Source: Shimia sp. R10_1 (lineage in GTDB: Bacteria; Pseudomonadota; Alphaproteobacteria; Rhodobacterales; Rhodobacteraceae). Taken from it: 64,000 nt of DNA. Below the pieces are notes generated by a model. That model saw only the letters and a program-made list of their open reading frames with translations, had not been told where the DNA came from and made no database searches. The stretch is from the NCBI RefSeq assembly GCF_017744095.1, contig NZ_JAGHQX010000004.1:186001-250000 (forward strand), written 5' to 3'. Shown here in pieces: positions 8,388-16,811 of this stretch (its first letter is position 1; each line of letters begins with the position of its first letter). Made by a program: the position numbers and the translations under genes.

Positions 8388-9683
8388 ATGCGGGGCGTTG
8401 CGCTGTGTCTTGGGATGCTTTGTTGGGCGGTGAGCGCGGTGGCTGGGGAGTTCTTTCAGCTCACCGGACACGGTGGTCCGATCAAGGGGATCGCGGTTTC
8501 TCCGGATGGGGGTGCGATCCTGACCGCGAGCTTTGACAACTCTGTCGGTTTGTGGCGGGATCAGGCGCCGCAATGGCTTGAGGGGCATGAGGCTGCAGTC
8601 AATTCGGTTGCTTTTCTCACCAACACCGCAGCGGTTTCCGCTGGAGACGACTTTGCTGTTCGGCTTTGGAACTTAGAGACAGGACAGTCTCAGATATTGG
8701 GCCATCACAAAGGCAAGGTCATGTCGTTGCGTGTTGCCCCGGATGGCAAGGCGTTTGCGAGTGCGAGTTGGGATGGAACCGTTGGCCTCTGGTCGCTGCA
8801 AGGCGCAGCGCCGCGTTTTCTTGAAATTGGGAGCAACGTCAATGATGTGGCCTTCGCAGAAGGAGGCACTGCGCTTTTCACAGCGTCTTCTGATGGCAAG
8901 ATACGTCTCTATGACACCCAAAGCGGTGACCTGCGCCAGTTGTTTCTCTCCAATGGTTTTGGCGTGAACACTTTGGTTTTGAGGGAAGAGCTGGGCTGGC
9001 TTGCTTTTGGGGCCGTGGATGGTGTGACCAAAGTGATTTCCTTGAAGAGCGCGGAGCTGATCAAAGACATTACATTGGAACGCCGTCCAATCCTTGCGAT
9101 GGCAGCGAGCCCCATGGGCGATCATCTCGCGGTTGGAGATGGGGAGGGCTATATTTTGATGCTGAATACCGCAGATTGGACCATTGCCAATGACATCAAG
9201 GCGACGCACCGTGGCCCGATTTGGGCGCTTGCCTTCTCGGCTGATGGGGAGAACATTCACGCGGGGGGGCTGGATGAGGCGATGTTCAGTTGGCCGCTTT
9301 CGGATCCTGAAGATGCGCCTCGTATGGTCGCCGAAGGGCGAGACTTCTTGAATGGAAATGACAGCGGCTCAAATGGCGAGCGCCAGTTTCAGCGCAAATG
9401 TTCCATATGCCATACGTTAACAGGTGACAGCGCCAGACGCGCGGGCCCAACACTCAAAGATGTTTTTGGGCGACAAGCGGGGACAGTTTCTGACTATAGC
9501 TATTCAGAGACTTTGCTGACGTCTGATGTGGTTTGGACAGACCAAACCATTGATGCGCTTTTTGATTTGGGGCCGGACGTGTATATTGCGGGAACCAAAA
9601 TGCCGGTTCAACGCATCACCCGCGCCGAAGACCGCGCAGATTTGATCGCTTATCTGCGCCTATACAGTGATATTGAGGACTGA
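8388..9683 (+). CDS. WD40-repeat protein fused to a cytochrome c domain
   Basis: 431 residues from ATG 8388. A signal peptide ends SAVAG. Residues 25-310 hold about seven WD40 repeats (repeated G-H...V.S..F.....S.S.D.....W motifs such as SFDNSVGLW and SWDGTVGLW), forming a beta propeller. The last 105 residues are a class I cytochrome c with CSICH as heme site and a distal Met in AGTKMPV. It is exported and probably takes electrons in the periplasm. Placement at the end of the fdh operon suggests a link between formate dehydrogenase and c-type electron carriers, but this is inference. The spacing to the gamma-subunit gene is 2 bp. Confidence 0.88.
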   Translation: MRGVALCLGMLCWAVSAVAGEFFQLTGHGGPIKGIAVSPDGGAILTASFDNSVGLWRDQAPQWLEGHEAAVNSVAFLTNTAAVSAGDDFAVRLWNLETGQSQILGHHKGKVMSLRVAPDGKAFASASWDGTVGLWSLQGAAPRFLEIGSNVNDVAFAEGGTALFTASSDGKIRLYDTQSGDLRQLFLSNGFGVNTLVLREELGWLAFGAVDGVTKVISLKSAELIKDITLERRPILAMAASPMGDHLAVGDGEGYILMLNTADWTIANDIKATHRGPIWALAFSADGENIHAGGLDEAMFSWPLSDPEDAPRMVAEGRDFLNGNDSGSNGERQFQRKCSICHTLTGDSARRAGPTLKDVFGRQAGTVSDYSYSETLLTSDVVWTDQTIDALFDLGPDVYIAGTKMPVQRITRAEDRADLIAYLRLYSDIED

Positions 9684-9687
9684 GGAT

Positions 9688-9813
9688 ATGAAAGTGTTTT
9701 TCTTGGCTTGTGCCGCAGTGGCAGCCATTTCCGTGGCGGCCTATTTTGGTCTGCATGCCATCGGTTTTTCTGCCAGCGATGTTGCCAGTGGAACAGCGGT
9801 AAGGTTGGATTGA
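9688..9813 (+). CDS. 41-residue single-pass membrane peptide
   Basis: ATG 9688 follows the previous stop by 4 bp, with GAGGAT close by, and encodes 41 residues: MKVFFLACAAVAAISV, then a hydrophobic run to about residue 28, and a short polar tail. It has the shape of a small membrane subunit or an uncleaved signal anchor. It lies between the WD40-cytochrome gene and the two-component system in the same direction. I do not recognise a family. The reading frame and position support a real gene; no conservation can be tested here. Confidence 0.6.
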   Translation: MKVFFLACAAVAAISVAAYFGLHAIGFSASDVASGTAVRLD

Positions 9814-9817
9814 TCCG

Positions 9818-11200
9818 ATGAACCAAATAGACCGCGCACCAGCCCCTTCAAAACGGCCATCAGAATTCGGCATTGGCCTGTCGACTGCGTCCGTTTTGGT
9901 GGTGGATGATGAGCCGGGAATCCGAAACTTCATTGTGAAGATTTTGGATCCGGTTGTGGGGCGCATTGAGCAGGCTGCAAACACAGATGTGGCGAGCCGC
10001 CTGTTGGATCAAAACCACTTTGACATTGTCATTCTGGACAATGTGATGCCGGGTACAACCGGACTTGAGTGGTTGAGCGAGCAACGCAAGCTTGGTTTTT
10101 TCGCCGACACCATTCTGATCACGGCTTTTGCAGACATGGACACCGCGATCGAAGCGATGCGAGCTGGTGCCGTTGACTTTGTGTTGAAGCCGTTCCGGTC
10201 CAATCAGATTTTGAATGCGGTGGCGCGTTGCGTTGATCGGGTGAACTTGCGCCGTGAGAACTATCTCTTGAAGTATGAGCTCGCCGCAGGAAATGAGCAG
10301 GTGCGCGCGCGCCTTTTGGGCAGTTCATCCCAAATCGAAAGCATTCGGACCACAATGGCACGTGCCGCTCCATTGCCGACGCCGGTGTTGCTGACTGGGG
10401 ATACTGGCACCGGCAAAGAGGTTGCTGCGCGTGCGCTGCACATGATGTCGTCGAGAGCTGATAAACCGTTTGTGCCCATCAACTGTGCCACGATTGCGGG
10501 CGATATGATCGAACATGAGTTGTTTGGCTATATCCGACAGGATGCGGCGGGGCGGACAGTGCGCCATGATGGGGTGTTTATGAATGCCAATGGTGGCACG
10601 CTTTACTTGGATGAAATTGTAGAGCTGCCACTGCCGGTTCAAGCGGCATTGTTGCGGGTGGTGGAGCATCAGAAAATTCGCCCTGTGGGATCATCCCGTG
10701 AAGTCCCTCTGGATTTGCGGTTTTTGTTTGCCACCAATGCCGATCCAGAAGACGCGGTCAAAGATGGCCGGTTGCGGGAAGATTTGTATCATCGCATCAA
10801 TGTTTTAAACATTCAGATGCCGCCGCTGCAAAACAGAGATGGCGACCTGAAAGAACTCGCTTTGATGTTCTTGCAGCAAATCTCAAAATCCCTCGGCGTG
10901 CCGCCGCTCACCTTGTCGGAGGGCGTGTTGCTGAACATGGCGCGCTATGACTGGCCCGGAAACGTACGTGAGTTGCGCAATCTGATTGAACGTTCCCTGA
11001 TTGTGGGAGAGTGGCCCGCTGAATTTGCCGCCAATGGCGCAGAAGAAGAGGTGGCAGCGGTGGACAGCCTTGCAGCAGTGGAGCGTCGCCACATTTTAAC
11101 AGTGCTTGCAGCGTGCGACGGAAATCGGGCAGAGGCTGCGCGGCGATTGGGGATTTCTCGCAAAACCATCGATCGCAAATGCGCGATGTGGAATGACTGA
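9818..11200 (+). CDS. NtrC-family response regulator lacking the GAFTGA motif
   Basis: 460 residues. An N-terminal receiver domain has DD at 30-31 and phospho-acceptor Asp74 (ILDNVMPG). A central AAA+ domain has Walker A GDTGTGKE and Walker B GGTLYLDE, and a Fis-type helix-turn-helix ends the protein (GNRAEAARRLGISRKTIDRK). The sigma-54 contact loop, normally GHEKGAFTGA after ELFG, reads GYIRQDAAGR, so the residues needed to engage sigma-54 are missing. Related HupR/NtrC proteins of Rhodobacter act with sigma-70, so this one likely does as well. It overlaps the histidine-kinase gene by 8 bp. Targets are unknown; the fdh genes are the obvious candidates. Confidence 0.93.
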   Translation: MNQIDRAPAPSKRPSEFGIGLSTASVLVVDDEPGIRNFIVKILDPVVGRIEQAANTDVASRLLDQNHFDIVILDNVMPGTTGLEWLSEQRKLGFFADTILITAFADMDTAIEAMRAGAVDFVLKPFRSNQILNAVARCVDRVNLRRENYLLKYELAAGNEQVRARLLGSSSQIESIRTTMARAAPLPTPVLLTGDTGTGKEVAARALHMMSSRADKPFVPINCATIAGDMIEHELFGYIRQDAAGRTVRHDGVFMNANGGTLYLDEIVELPLPVQAALLRVVEHQKIRPVGSSREVPLDLRFLFATNADPEDAVKDGRLREDLYHRINVLNIQMPPLQNRDGDLKELALMFLQQISKSLGVPPLTLSEGVLLNMARYDWPGNVRELRNLIERSLIVGEWPAEFAANGAEEEVAAVDSLAAVERRHILTVLAACDGNRAEAARRLGISRKTIDRKCAMWND

Positions 11201-13229
11201 TACCCAGCTCAAGAACGCGGGCCTTTCTAAAGAGCGCATGTTTCGCTGGCTTCCGCGTCGTCGATCAGCATCGGTGCGCATGCGCCTATTGGCGATTGCC
11301 CTGTTACCGACGGTGGTGATCATGCCACTGTTTTTCATAGTCACGGCGGTCAATTGGTCCTCCAGATTCGACAACTTGCTGATCGCAAAAGTGAATGGCG
11401 AGCTGACCATCGCAGATCAGTATCTGTCTCAGCTTCTTGAAAACAGCGATTTGCGGATGCAGGCACTCGCAGCTTCCGCGGATTTTGTATCGCATGTGCG
11501 TGCTGATGATCATGACGGTATCGCGCGTCTTTTGCAGATACAGCGCACCCGCCTTGGATTGGACTTTCTTTATTATCTTGCGTCAGACGGCGGCGTGATT
11601 TCTTCGCCAAGATTTTCTGACGACAGGGGAATGGCGCAATGGCCGGTTGTCTCTCAGGCATTGGCGGGCATTGGATCAGCCCAGATAGACGTTTTTTCAG
11701 CTGCTGATCTGGCGAAGATTTCATCCGATCTTGCCGAGCTTGCGCGCATCAAATTGGTACCAACCGAAGCGGCTGTGCCGACTGAGCGGGTCGAAGAGAC
11801 GCGCGGTATGGTCGTGCACGCAGCAACGCCTGTGTCTGAAGGTGGGCGTCATGGCGCTTTGGTGGGAGGGGTGCTGCTTAATCGAAATCTGACATTCATC
11901 GATACAATCAATGACTTGGTCTATCCTGTTGCAAGCCTGACCGAAGGCAGCCAGGGCACGGCGACCCTGTTTTTGGACGATGTGCGTATTTCCACCAACG
12001 TGCGTCTTTTTCAAGATGAGCGGGCCTTGGGCACGCGGGTTTCAGCGGTTGTGCGTGCGGCTGTGCTTGATCGCGGCGAGACATGGCTGGATCGCGCCTT
12101 TGTGGTGAATGATTGGTACATCTCTGCCTATGAGCCAATCACGGACAGTTTCGGCAATCGTGTTGGCATGCTGTATGTAGGCTTTCTCGATCAACCGTTT
12201 CGGGATGCGAAGTTTTCAACCATTCTAACATTCGCGGTAGCATTCGCGGTTATCGTTCTGATTTCTGTGCCCATCTTCCTGCGGTGGGCGCGCCAGATCT
12301 TCGCGCCTTTGGAGAGGATGCTTCGGACCATCACAAGGGTTGAGGGGGGCGATCTGGGCGCGCGCACGGGTGTAGAAAACAGCGATGAGGAAATTGCGCG
12401 CGTTGCGGCGCAGATGGATGCGCTGCTTGACCAAATTCAGGAGAGAGACCGAGAGCTTAATCGTCGGGTGGCCTCACGCACGCAGGACTTGGCGGAGGCG
12501 AACCGCCGACTGGAAGCCACAACGCGGCAGTTGGTGGTTTCTGAAAAGCTCGCAGCGGTTGGTGAGATTGCGGCGGGTATCGCGCATGAAATCAACAATC
12601 CGATCCAAGTGATTCAGGGTAATTTGGATGTCATTCGGGTGCAGCTTGGTGATCAGATTGAGGATATTCGTACAGAGCTGAAGCTGATAGATGAACAAAC
12701 ACATTCCATTTTTCTGATTGTGAACAAGCTTTTGCAATTCACACGGCCCGATGAATATGCCCAAGGCAGCGAGATGCATCGCCCGTCAGACGTTATGATG
12801 GATACGGTGCCCTTGGTGCAACATTTGTTGAGCAGCGGAAACATTGATCTGCAGTTGGAGCTTCAGAGTGAAGGTGCGATTGCGATCAATCGTACAGAGT
12901 TGCAGCAAGTGCTGATCAATCTGATCGTCAACGCCATTCATGCCATGCCGAGCGGAGGGATCCTGCGTGTCGAAACATCAGACAGCGCGCACGAGGGGCA
13001 TGCAGGGGTGCGCATTGAGGTGGCGGATACTGGAATCGGAATGACGGAGGCCCATCTTAGCCGGATTTTTGATCCATTTTTCACCACCAAACAGGGAGAG
13101 GGGACTGGCTTGGGATTGTCGATCTCACGCAAGCTGGTTGAGCTGTATGATGGTACGATTGAGGCAGAGAGTGCAGCGGGGAAAGGCACGGTCTTTCGAC
13201 TTTGGTTTCCCTCCGCAACTGCCGGCTAA
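11193..13229 (+). CDS. Membrane sensor histidine kinase (cognate partner of the regulator)
   Basis: 678 residues from ATG 11193, which overlaps the regulator stop. TM1 is near 30-52. A large periplasmic sensor region (about 55-330, double-Cache-like with SGTATLFLDDVR-type features) follows, and TM2 is near 335-360. Next come HAMP, a coiled-coil with MDALLDQIQERDRELNRRV, the phospho-acceptor box GIAHEINNP, the N box NLIVNAIHAMP, G1 VADTGIGM and G2 TGLGLSIS. It is a complete NtrB/DctB-like kinase. The ligand is unknown; a Cache domain suggests a small periplasmic molecule. The kinase-regulator order after the fdh operon suggests control of that locus, which is inference. Confidence 0.92.
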   Translation: MTDTQLKNAGLSKERMFRWLPRRRSASVRMRLLAIALLPTVVIMPLFFIVTAVNWSSRFDNLLIAKVNGELTIADQYLSQLLENSDLRMQALAASADFVSHVRADDHDGIARLLQIQRTRLGLDFLYYLASDGGVISSPRFSDDRGMAQWPVVSQALAGIGSAQIDVFSAADLAKISSDLAELARIKLVPTEAAVPTERVEETRGMVVHAATPVSEGGRHGALVGGVLLNRNLTFIDTINDLVYPVASLTEGSQGTATLFLDDVRISTNVRLFQDERALGTRVSAVVRAAVLDRGETWLDRAFVVNDWYISAYEPITDSFGNRVGMLYVGFLDQPFRDAKFSTILTFAVAFAVIVLISVPIFLRWARQIFAPLERMLRTITRVEGGDLGARTGVENSDEEIARVAAQMDALLDQIQERDRELNRRVASRTQDLAEANRRLEATTRQLVVSEKLAAVGEIAAGIAHEINNPIQVIQGNLDVIRVQLGDQIEDIRTELKLIDEQTHSIFLIVNKLLQFTRPDEYAQGSEMHRPSDVMMDTVPLVQHLLSSGNIDLQLELQSEGAIAINRTELQQVLINLIVNAIHAMPSGGILRVETSDSAHEGHAGVRIEVADTGIGMTEAHLSRIFDPFFTTKQGEGTGLGLSISRKLVELYDGTIEAESAAGKGTVFRLWFPSATAG

Positions 13230-13235
13230 GGAGGG

Positions 13236-14906
13236 CTATCTCTCGAGGTAATCCTTGTAGGGTTTTGCTTTAAGGCCGCGGTACTTGACCGTCAGTTCAA
13301 GTGGGGCATCGTTTTCATCATAAATCCCGATCATGACTCCTTTGCCGCCTGATTTTGTGCGCATCTCGTTGAGTTGCTCCTCGGAACGGGTCGTGCGTTG
13401 TGATTGACGACGTGTCCAGGTGAAGAGGTGATCATACATCATGGCAATGACATCTGCGTGCTGATCGCTTTGGCCAAGATCGGTGAGTTCGTCTGGATCA
13501 TTTGCCAAATCAAACAGGATTGGAGGGTATCCACCTTCGCAATGTATCAACTTCCACTCTTTGGTAGCTACCATGAAAATCACTGCGTCTCGTACGGATG
13601 TGTTTAGTTTGGTGGCGATGGGACTTGCGGAATAGTCATACTCGCAGATTGCAAACGCGCGTGCTGTTTCGGCTTTCTTGCCATGCAGAATGGGCAGCAG
13701 GCTTTCGCCTTCGAGGATGTGGTAGGCAGGTGTTTCTCCCGTCACATCCACAAAAGTTGGTGCAAGATCAATGGATTCTACCAAAGCGTCACAGACTGTG
13801 CCGCGCGTTATGTCTGCCTCTGGACTGGGGTCGTAGATGATCAGCGGAACTTTGGTGGCTGCGTCCTGAAAAAAGGTTTTCTCGCCCATCCAGTGGTCGC
13901 CGAGAAAATCACCGTGGTCGGAGGTGAGTACAATCATTGTATCGTCCATTCGTCCGGTTTCTTCCAACCACTGAAAGAGGCGCCCCATCTGGTCGTCGGC
14001 TTGCTTGATCAGGCCCATATAGGCGGGAATCACAGCCTCCCGGACTTCTTGGCGTGAAAAGGTTTCGCCAATCTTGGTTTCCATGAAAGCTTTCAGGACG
14101 GGATGTGCGTTGTCACGTTCATCTTCGGAACGCACAACGGGCAATACGTGCTCTGGACCATACATTGAGGCGTAGGGTTCGGGCACGATGTAGGGCCAAT
14201 GCGGTTTGATGTAGCTCAGGTGGCAGCACCATGGGTCCGTTGCCTGTGCGATGAAGTCCATGCCACGGGTGGTGAGATAAGGGGTTTCACTGTCTTCTTC
14301 AGCGATGTTGGCAGCCTGGTTGGAGTGTTTGAGGAACCAGCCGGACAGCACGTTACCCTCTGAATCCAAGCCAGAGTTTGCGAAATCGTGCCAAGGGTTA
14401 TCGCTGACGTATCCCTTGTCCTGTAGATAGGCATTGTAGGCTTTGGCGCCGTCCGGATCATAGCTGCCTTCAGGCCCTTCCGGCTTCATGCCATCGTCGC
14501 GCTCAAACACATCAAAGCCGCATTCTGCGACACGTGCGCCGATCAGGCTGTCGGGTTCCAACCCCAGTCGCGCCATTCCCTCGGCATCTGCACGCATGTG
14601 GGTTTTTCCAACCAACCAGCATGCCATGCCTGCTTTTCGCAGGTGATCACCCATTGTGATTTCACCCACTTTCAAGGGGATACCGTTCCAACTGGCGCCG
14701 TGGCTGTGAACGTAGCGGCCGGTGTAAGTCGACATGCGGGAGCTGCCGCAGATGGGAGACTGGATATAGGCGCGACTGAAACGTACCCCCATAGAGGCCA
14801 AGCGGTCGATGTGCGGTGTGTGCAGATGGGGGTGGCCGTAGCAGCTCAGATAGTCCCAGCGGAGTTGGTCAAACATGATGAATAGGATGTTTTTGGCTTT
14901 GGCCAC
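13236..14906 (-). CDS. Sulfatase / alkaline phosphatase superfamily hydrolase
   Basis: 556 residues. The metal site begins FDQLRWD near residue 12, and the nucleophile region is PICGSSRMSTYTGRY near 52-66. Later motifs GKTHM, HWPY and SDHGDFLGDH supply further metal and substrate ligands. In sulfatases the Cys of CxPxR is oxidised to formylglycine; here the third position is Ser (CGSSR) rather than Pro, so maturation or chemistry may differ. It has no signal peptide and is probably cytoplasmic. It could cleave sulfate or phosphate/phosphonate esters; the sequence does not decide. It is convergent with the kinase gene and divergent from the exporter gene. Confidence 0.88.
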   Translation of the reverse strand: MAKAKNILFIMFDQLRWDYLSCYGHPHLHTPHIDRLASMGVRFSRAYIQSPICGSSRMSTYTGRYVHSHGASWNGIPLKVGEITMGDHLRKAGMACWLVGKTHMRADAEGMARLGLEPDSLIGARVAECGFDVFERDDGMKPEGPEGSYDPDGAKAYNAYLQDKGYVSDNPWHDFANSGLDSEGNVLSGWFLKHSNQAANIAEEDSETPYLTTRGMDFIAQATDPWCCHLSYIKPHWPYIVPEPYASMYGPEHVLPVVRSEDERDNAHPVLKAFMETKIGETFSRQEVREAVIPAYMGLIKQADDQMGRLFQWLEETGRMDDTMIVLTSDHGDFLGDHWMGEKTFFQDAATKVPLIIYDPSPEADITRGTVCDALVESIDLAPTFVDVTGETPAYHILEGESLLPILHGKKAETARAFAICEYDYSASPIATKLNTSVRDAVIFMVATKEWKLIHCEGGYPPILFDLANDPDELTDLGQSDQHADVIAMMYDHLFTWTRRQSQRTTRSEEQLNEMRTKSGGKGVMIGIYDENDAPLELTVKYRGLKAKPYKDYLER

Positions 14907-15002
14907 GGTTCTGCTCCCAAGTATTCTTGAGCGCTATCTTGGTTGACTGCGAGAGTGGGTCAACTGCCTAAAGGGCAAGAATTGACCCCAAAATGCCACT
15001 CT

Positions 15003-15046
15003 GCATCGCGGCTGTATCGCATCGGTATTGCGTCGGTATCGTTTTC
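15003..15046 (+). repeat. 11-bp tandem repeat array A (GTATYGCRTCG type)
   Basis: Four consecutive 11-bp units: GCATCGCGGCT (15003), GTATCGCATCG (15014), GTATTGCGTCG (15025) and GTATCGTTTTC (15036, degenerate). The array lies in the 175-bp gap between the divergent sulfatase and ABC exporter genes. The same unit recurs in array B at 47130-47196. An 11-bp period is about one DNA turn, which fits a cooperatively bound protein, but it could also be a dispersed non-coding repeat family. Confidence 0.65.
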
Positions 15047-15081
15047 TAGGTCAAAAGCGGTCAAGGAAACCGGACTGACCG

Positions 15082-16806
15082 GTGCAAGTGAGCCCATTGA
15101 CCACCGCTACCAAGACCAATCGCGCGGCCCAAACAAAGCAACCAGAGAGCGCTTTCGCACGCCGCGTTGAGGTTGTGCGTTTTCTGCTGGATGCGGGCGC
15201 GGGTATGCGCGACCCTATTGTGTTTCTCACGCTCGTCTCCGGGCTCAGCCGTGCAGGTATGATATTTGCCATCAATGAGACGGCGCAGCGCTATGATGAA
15301 GGGATGGGATGGCCCGTCGCTCTGCTCCTGCTTTGCGCCACAGCGATGGTGGTGTCCGGCTACTTTCAAAAGGTGCGCGCCTTTACTTTGATCACGCGTA
15401 TCGAAGCGCAGATGCGCAATCGGTTGTCTGAGCTGCTGCTTCGGGCAAACATCGATTTCCTGATCTCCCGGCGGCATGGCAAAGTGTATGGCGCGATGAC
15501 CGCTGAGGTGAACCAACTGGCGCAGGCGGTGATCCATTTGGTCGAGGCCATTGGTGCTGCGCTCGTGCTGATGTGCGCTATTCCTTATCTGTTCTATGTG
15601 AGCTGGATCGCAGGTGTGGCGGCAGTGGCTGCCATCGCATTTGGCGGCATCGGCTTTGCCATGATGGATGGCCCTGCGCGACGCTGGGCGACCAAAGCCT
15701 CTGACGCTTTTGCGGCCTATTGTGACCGTGTCACAGACATGTTGAGCGGTTGGAAAGAGTTGCGTCTGCGCGCAAGTCGGCGTGATGCGCTTGAGGCTGA
15801 AACAAAGGCAGTGATTGCCGCACAAGTGGCCAACAAGATGCGGTCTGAGCGGTTGTTTGCAGCAAGCACGGGCGGTGGGCAGTTGGCGGTTGCGCTGCTG
15901 ATGTGTTTTGTCGTGATTGTGTTGCCCGCTTTGAGTGGTGGCAATGCAATTGTGATGTTTCAGGTGCTGACCATCATCTTCCTTGTAAATGGGCCTACCG
16001 AGCTGGTGTTTAACACACTGCCGGTTTTGAGCCGTGCGGAAGCAAGCTATTTCAAAATCAAGGGCGTTGAGACAGAGCTGGCGGCCGCACAGAGCCATGC
16101 GCTGAGCGTTGCGTCACAGCCGTTGGAACGCTTTACAGGCATCGCTTTGCGAGGGGTCGAGGCGCGTGTGGGTGATACAGGGCGCGCAGATGTCGCGCCG
16201 TTTCACCTTGGGCCAGTCGATCTGGCTTTTCAGCCGGGCGAGACGGTTTTTATCTGCGGTGGGAATGGCTCTGGCAAGACCACATTGCTCTCTCTGATCA
16301 CAGGTATGCGCCACCCCGAAGTGGGCGAGATCCTTTTGAATGACATGCCATTGACGGATGAGACGACCGCCACGTATCGCGAGTTGTTTTCGGCGGTTTT
16401 TGCGCAGTTTCATTTGTTTGATCACGCTTATGGGATGCCAGAGGCTGAGCTAAGAGAGCTGGAGGCGCGCATTTCCCAGCTTGGGCTGGCAGAACGGGTC
16501 TCGCTGCTTGGCGATAAATTCTCCACCACATCGCTGTCTGCGGGACAAAGCCGCCGCCTTGCTCTGGCAGTGGCGCTGGCGGAGCAGAGGCCGATTATTG
16601 TGCTTGACGAGTTTGCGGCGGACCAGGACCCGGCAAATCGCGCGTTCTTTTATGATGTTCTGATGCCGGAATTGTCTGCTTCTGGCCGACTGGTTCTGGC
16701 GGTGACACATGATGATCACCAATTTGGGAAATGTGATCGCTTGATCAAAATGGAAGCGGGGCGCATCGTTTCAGACGAACGCATGCGTGCGCGCAAAGAG
16801 GCTTGA
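15082..16806 (+). CDS. SyrD/PvdE-type ABC exporter (TM domain fused to ATPase)
   Basis: About 574 residues. The N-terminal half has roughly six membrane helices (from residue 45 to 310). The C-terminal ATPase has Walker A CGGNGSGKTT, signature LSAGQSRRL and Walker B PIIVLDEFAADQDP. The unusual AGQSRR signature and EFAADQDP are those of the cyclic-peptide/siderophore exporter family (PvdE, SyrD). It is a half-transporter and should dimerise. No peptide synthetase is nearby, so the substrate is open; adjacency to a lipid pathway makes a lipid conceivable. The start is uncertain: GTG 15082 or GTG 15088, neither with a good ribosome site. Confidence 0.85.
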   Translation: MQVSPLTTATKTNRAAQTKQPESAFARRVEVVRFLLDAGAGMRDPIVFLTLVSGLSRAGMIFAINETAQRYDEGMGWPVALLLLCATAMVVSGYFQKVRAFTLITRIEAQMRNRLSELLLRANIDFLISRRHGKVYGAMTAEVNQLAQAVIHLVEAIGAALVLMCAIPYLFYVSWIAGVAAVAAIAFGGIGFAMMDGPARRWATKASDAFAAYCDRVTDMLSGWKELRLRASRRDALEAETKAVIAAQVANKMRSERLFAASTGGGQLAVALLMCFVVIVLPALSGGNAIVMFQVLTIIFLVNGPTELVFNTLPVLSRAEASYFKIKGVETELAAAQSHALSVASQPLERFTGIALRGVEARVGDTGRADVAPFHLGPVDLAFQPGETVFICGGNGSGKTTLLSLITGMRHPEVGEILLNDMPLTDETTATYRELFSAVFAQFHLFDHAYGMPEAELRELEARISQLGLAERVSLLGDKFSTTSLSAGQSRRLALAVALAEQRPIIVLDEFAADQDPANRAFFYDVLMPELSASGRLVLAVTHDDHQFGKCDRLIKMEAGRIVSDERMRARKEA

Positions 16807-16811
16807 GGCAT

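Noticed and set aside
15061-16098. 345-codon minus-strand frame opposite the ABC exporter
   Set aside because: Cys/His-rich shadow with no motifs; the plus frame has complete ABC motifs.
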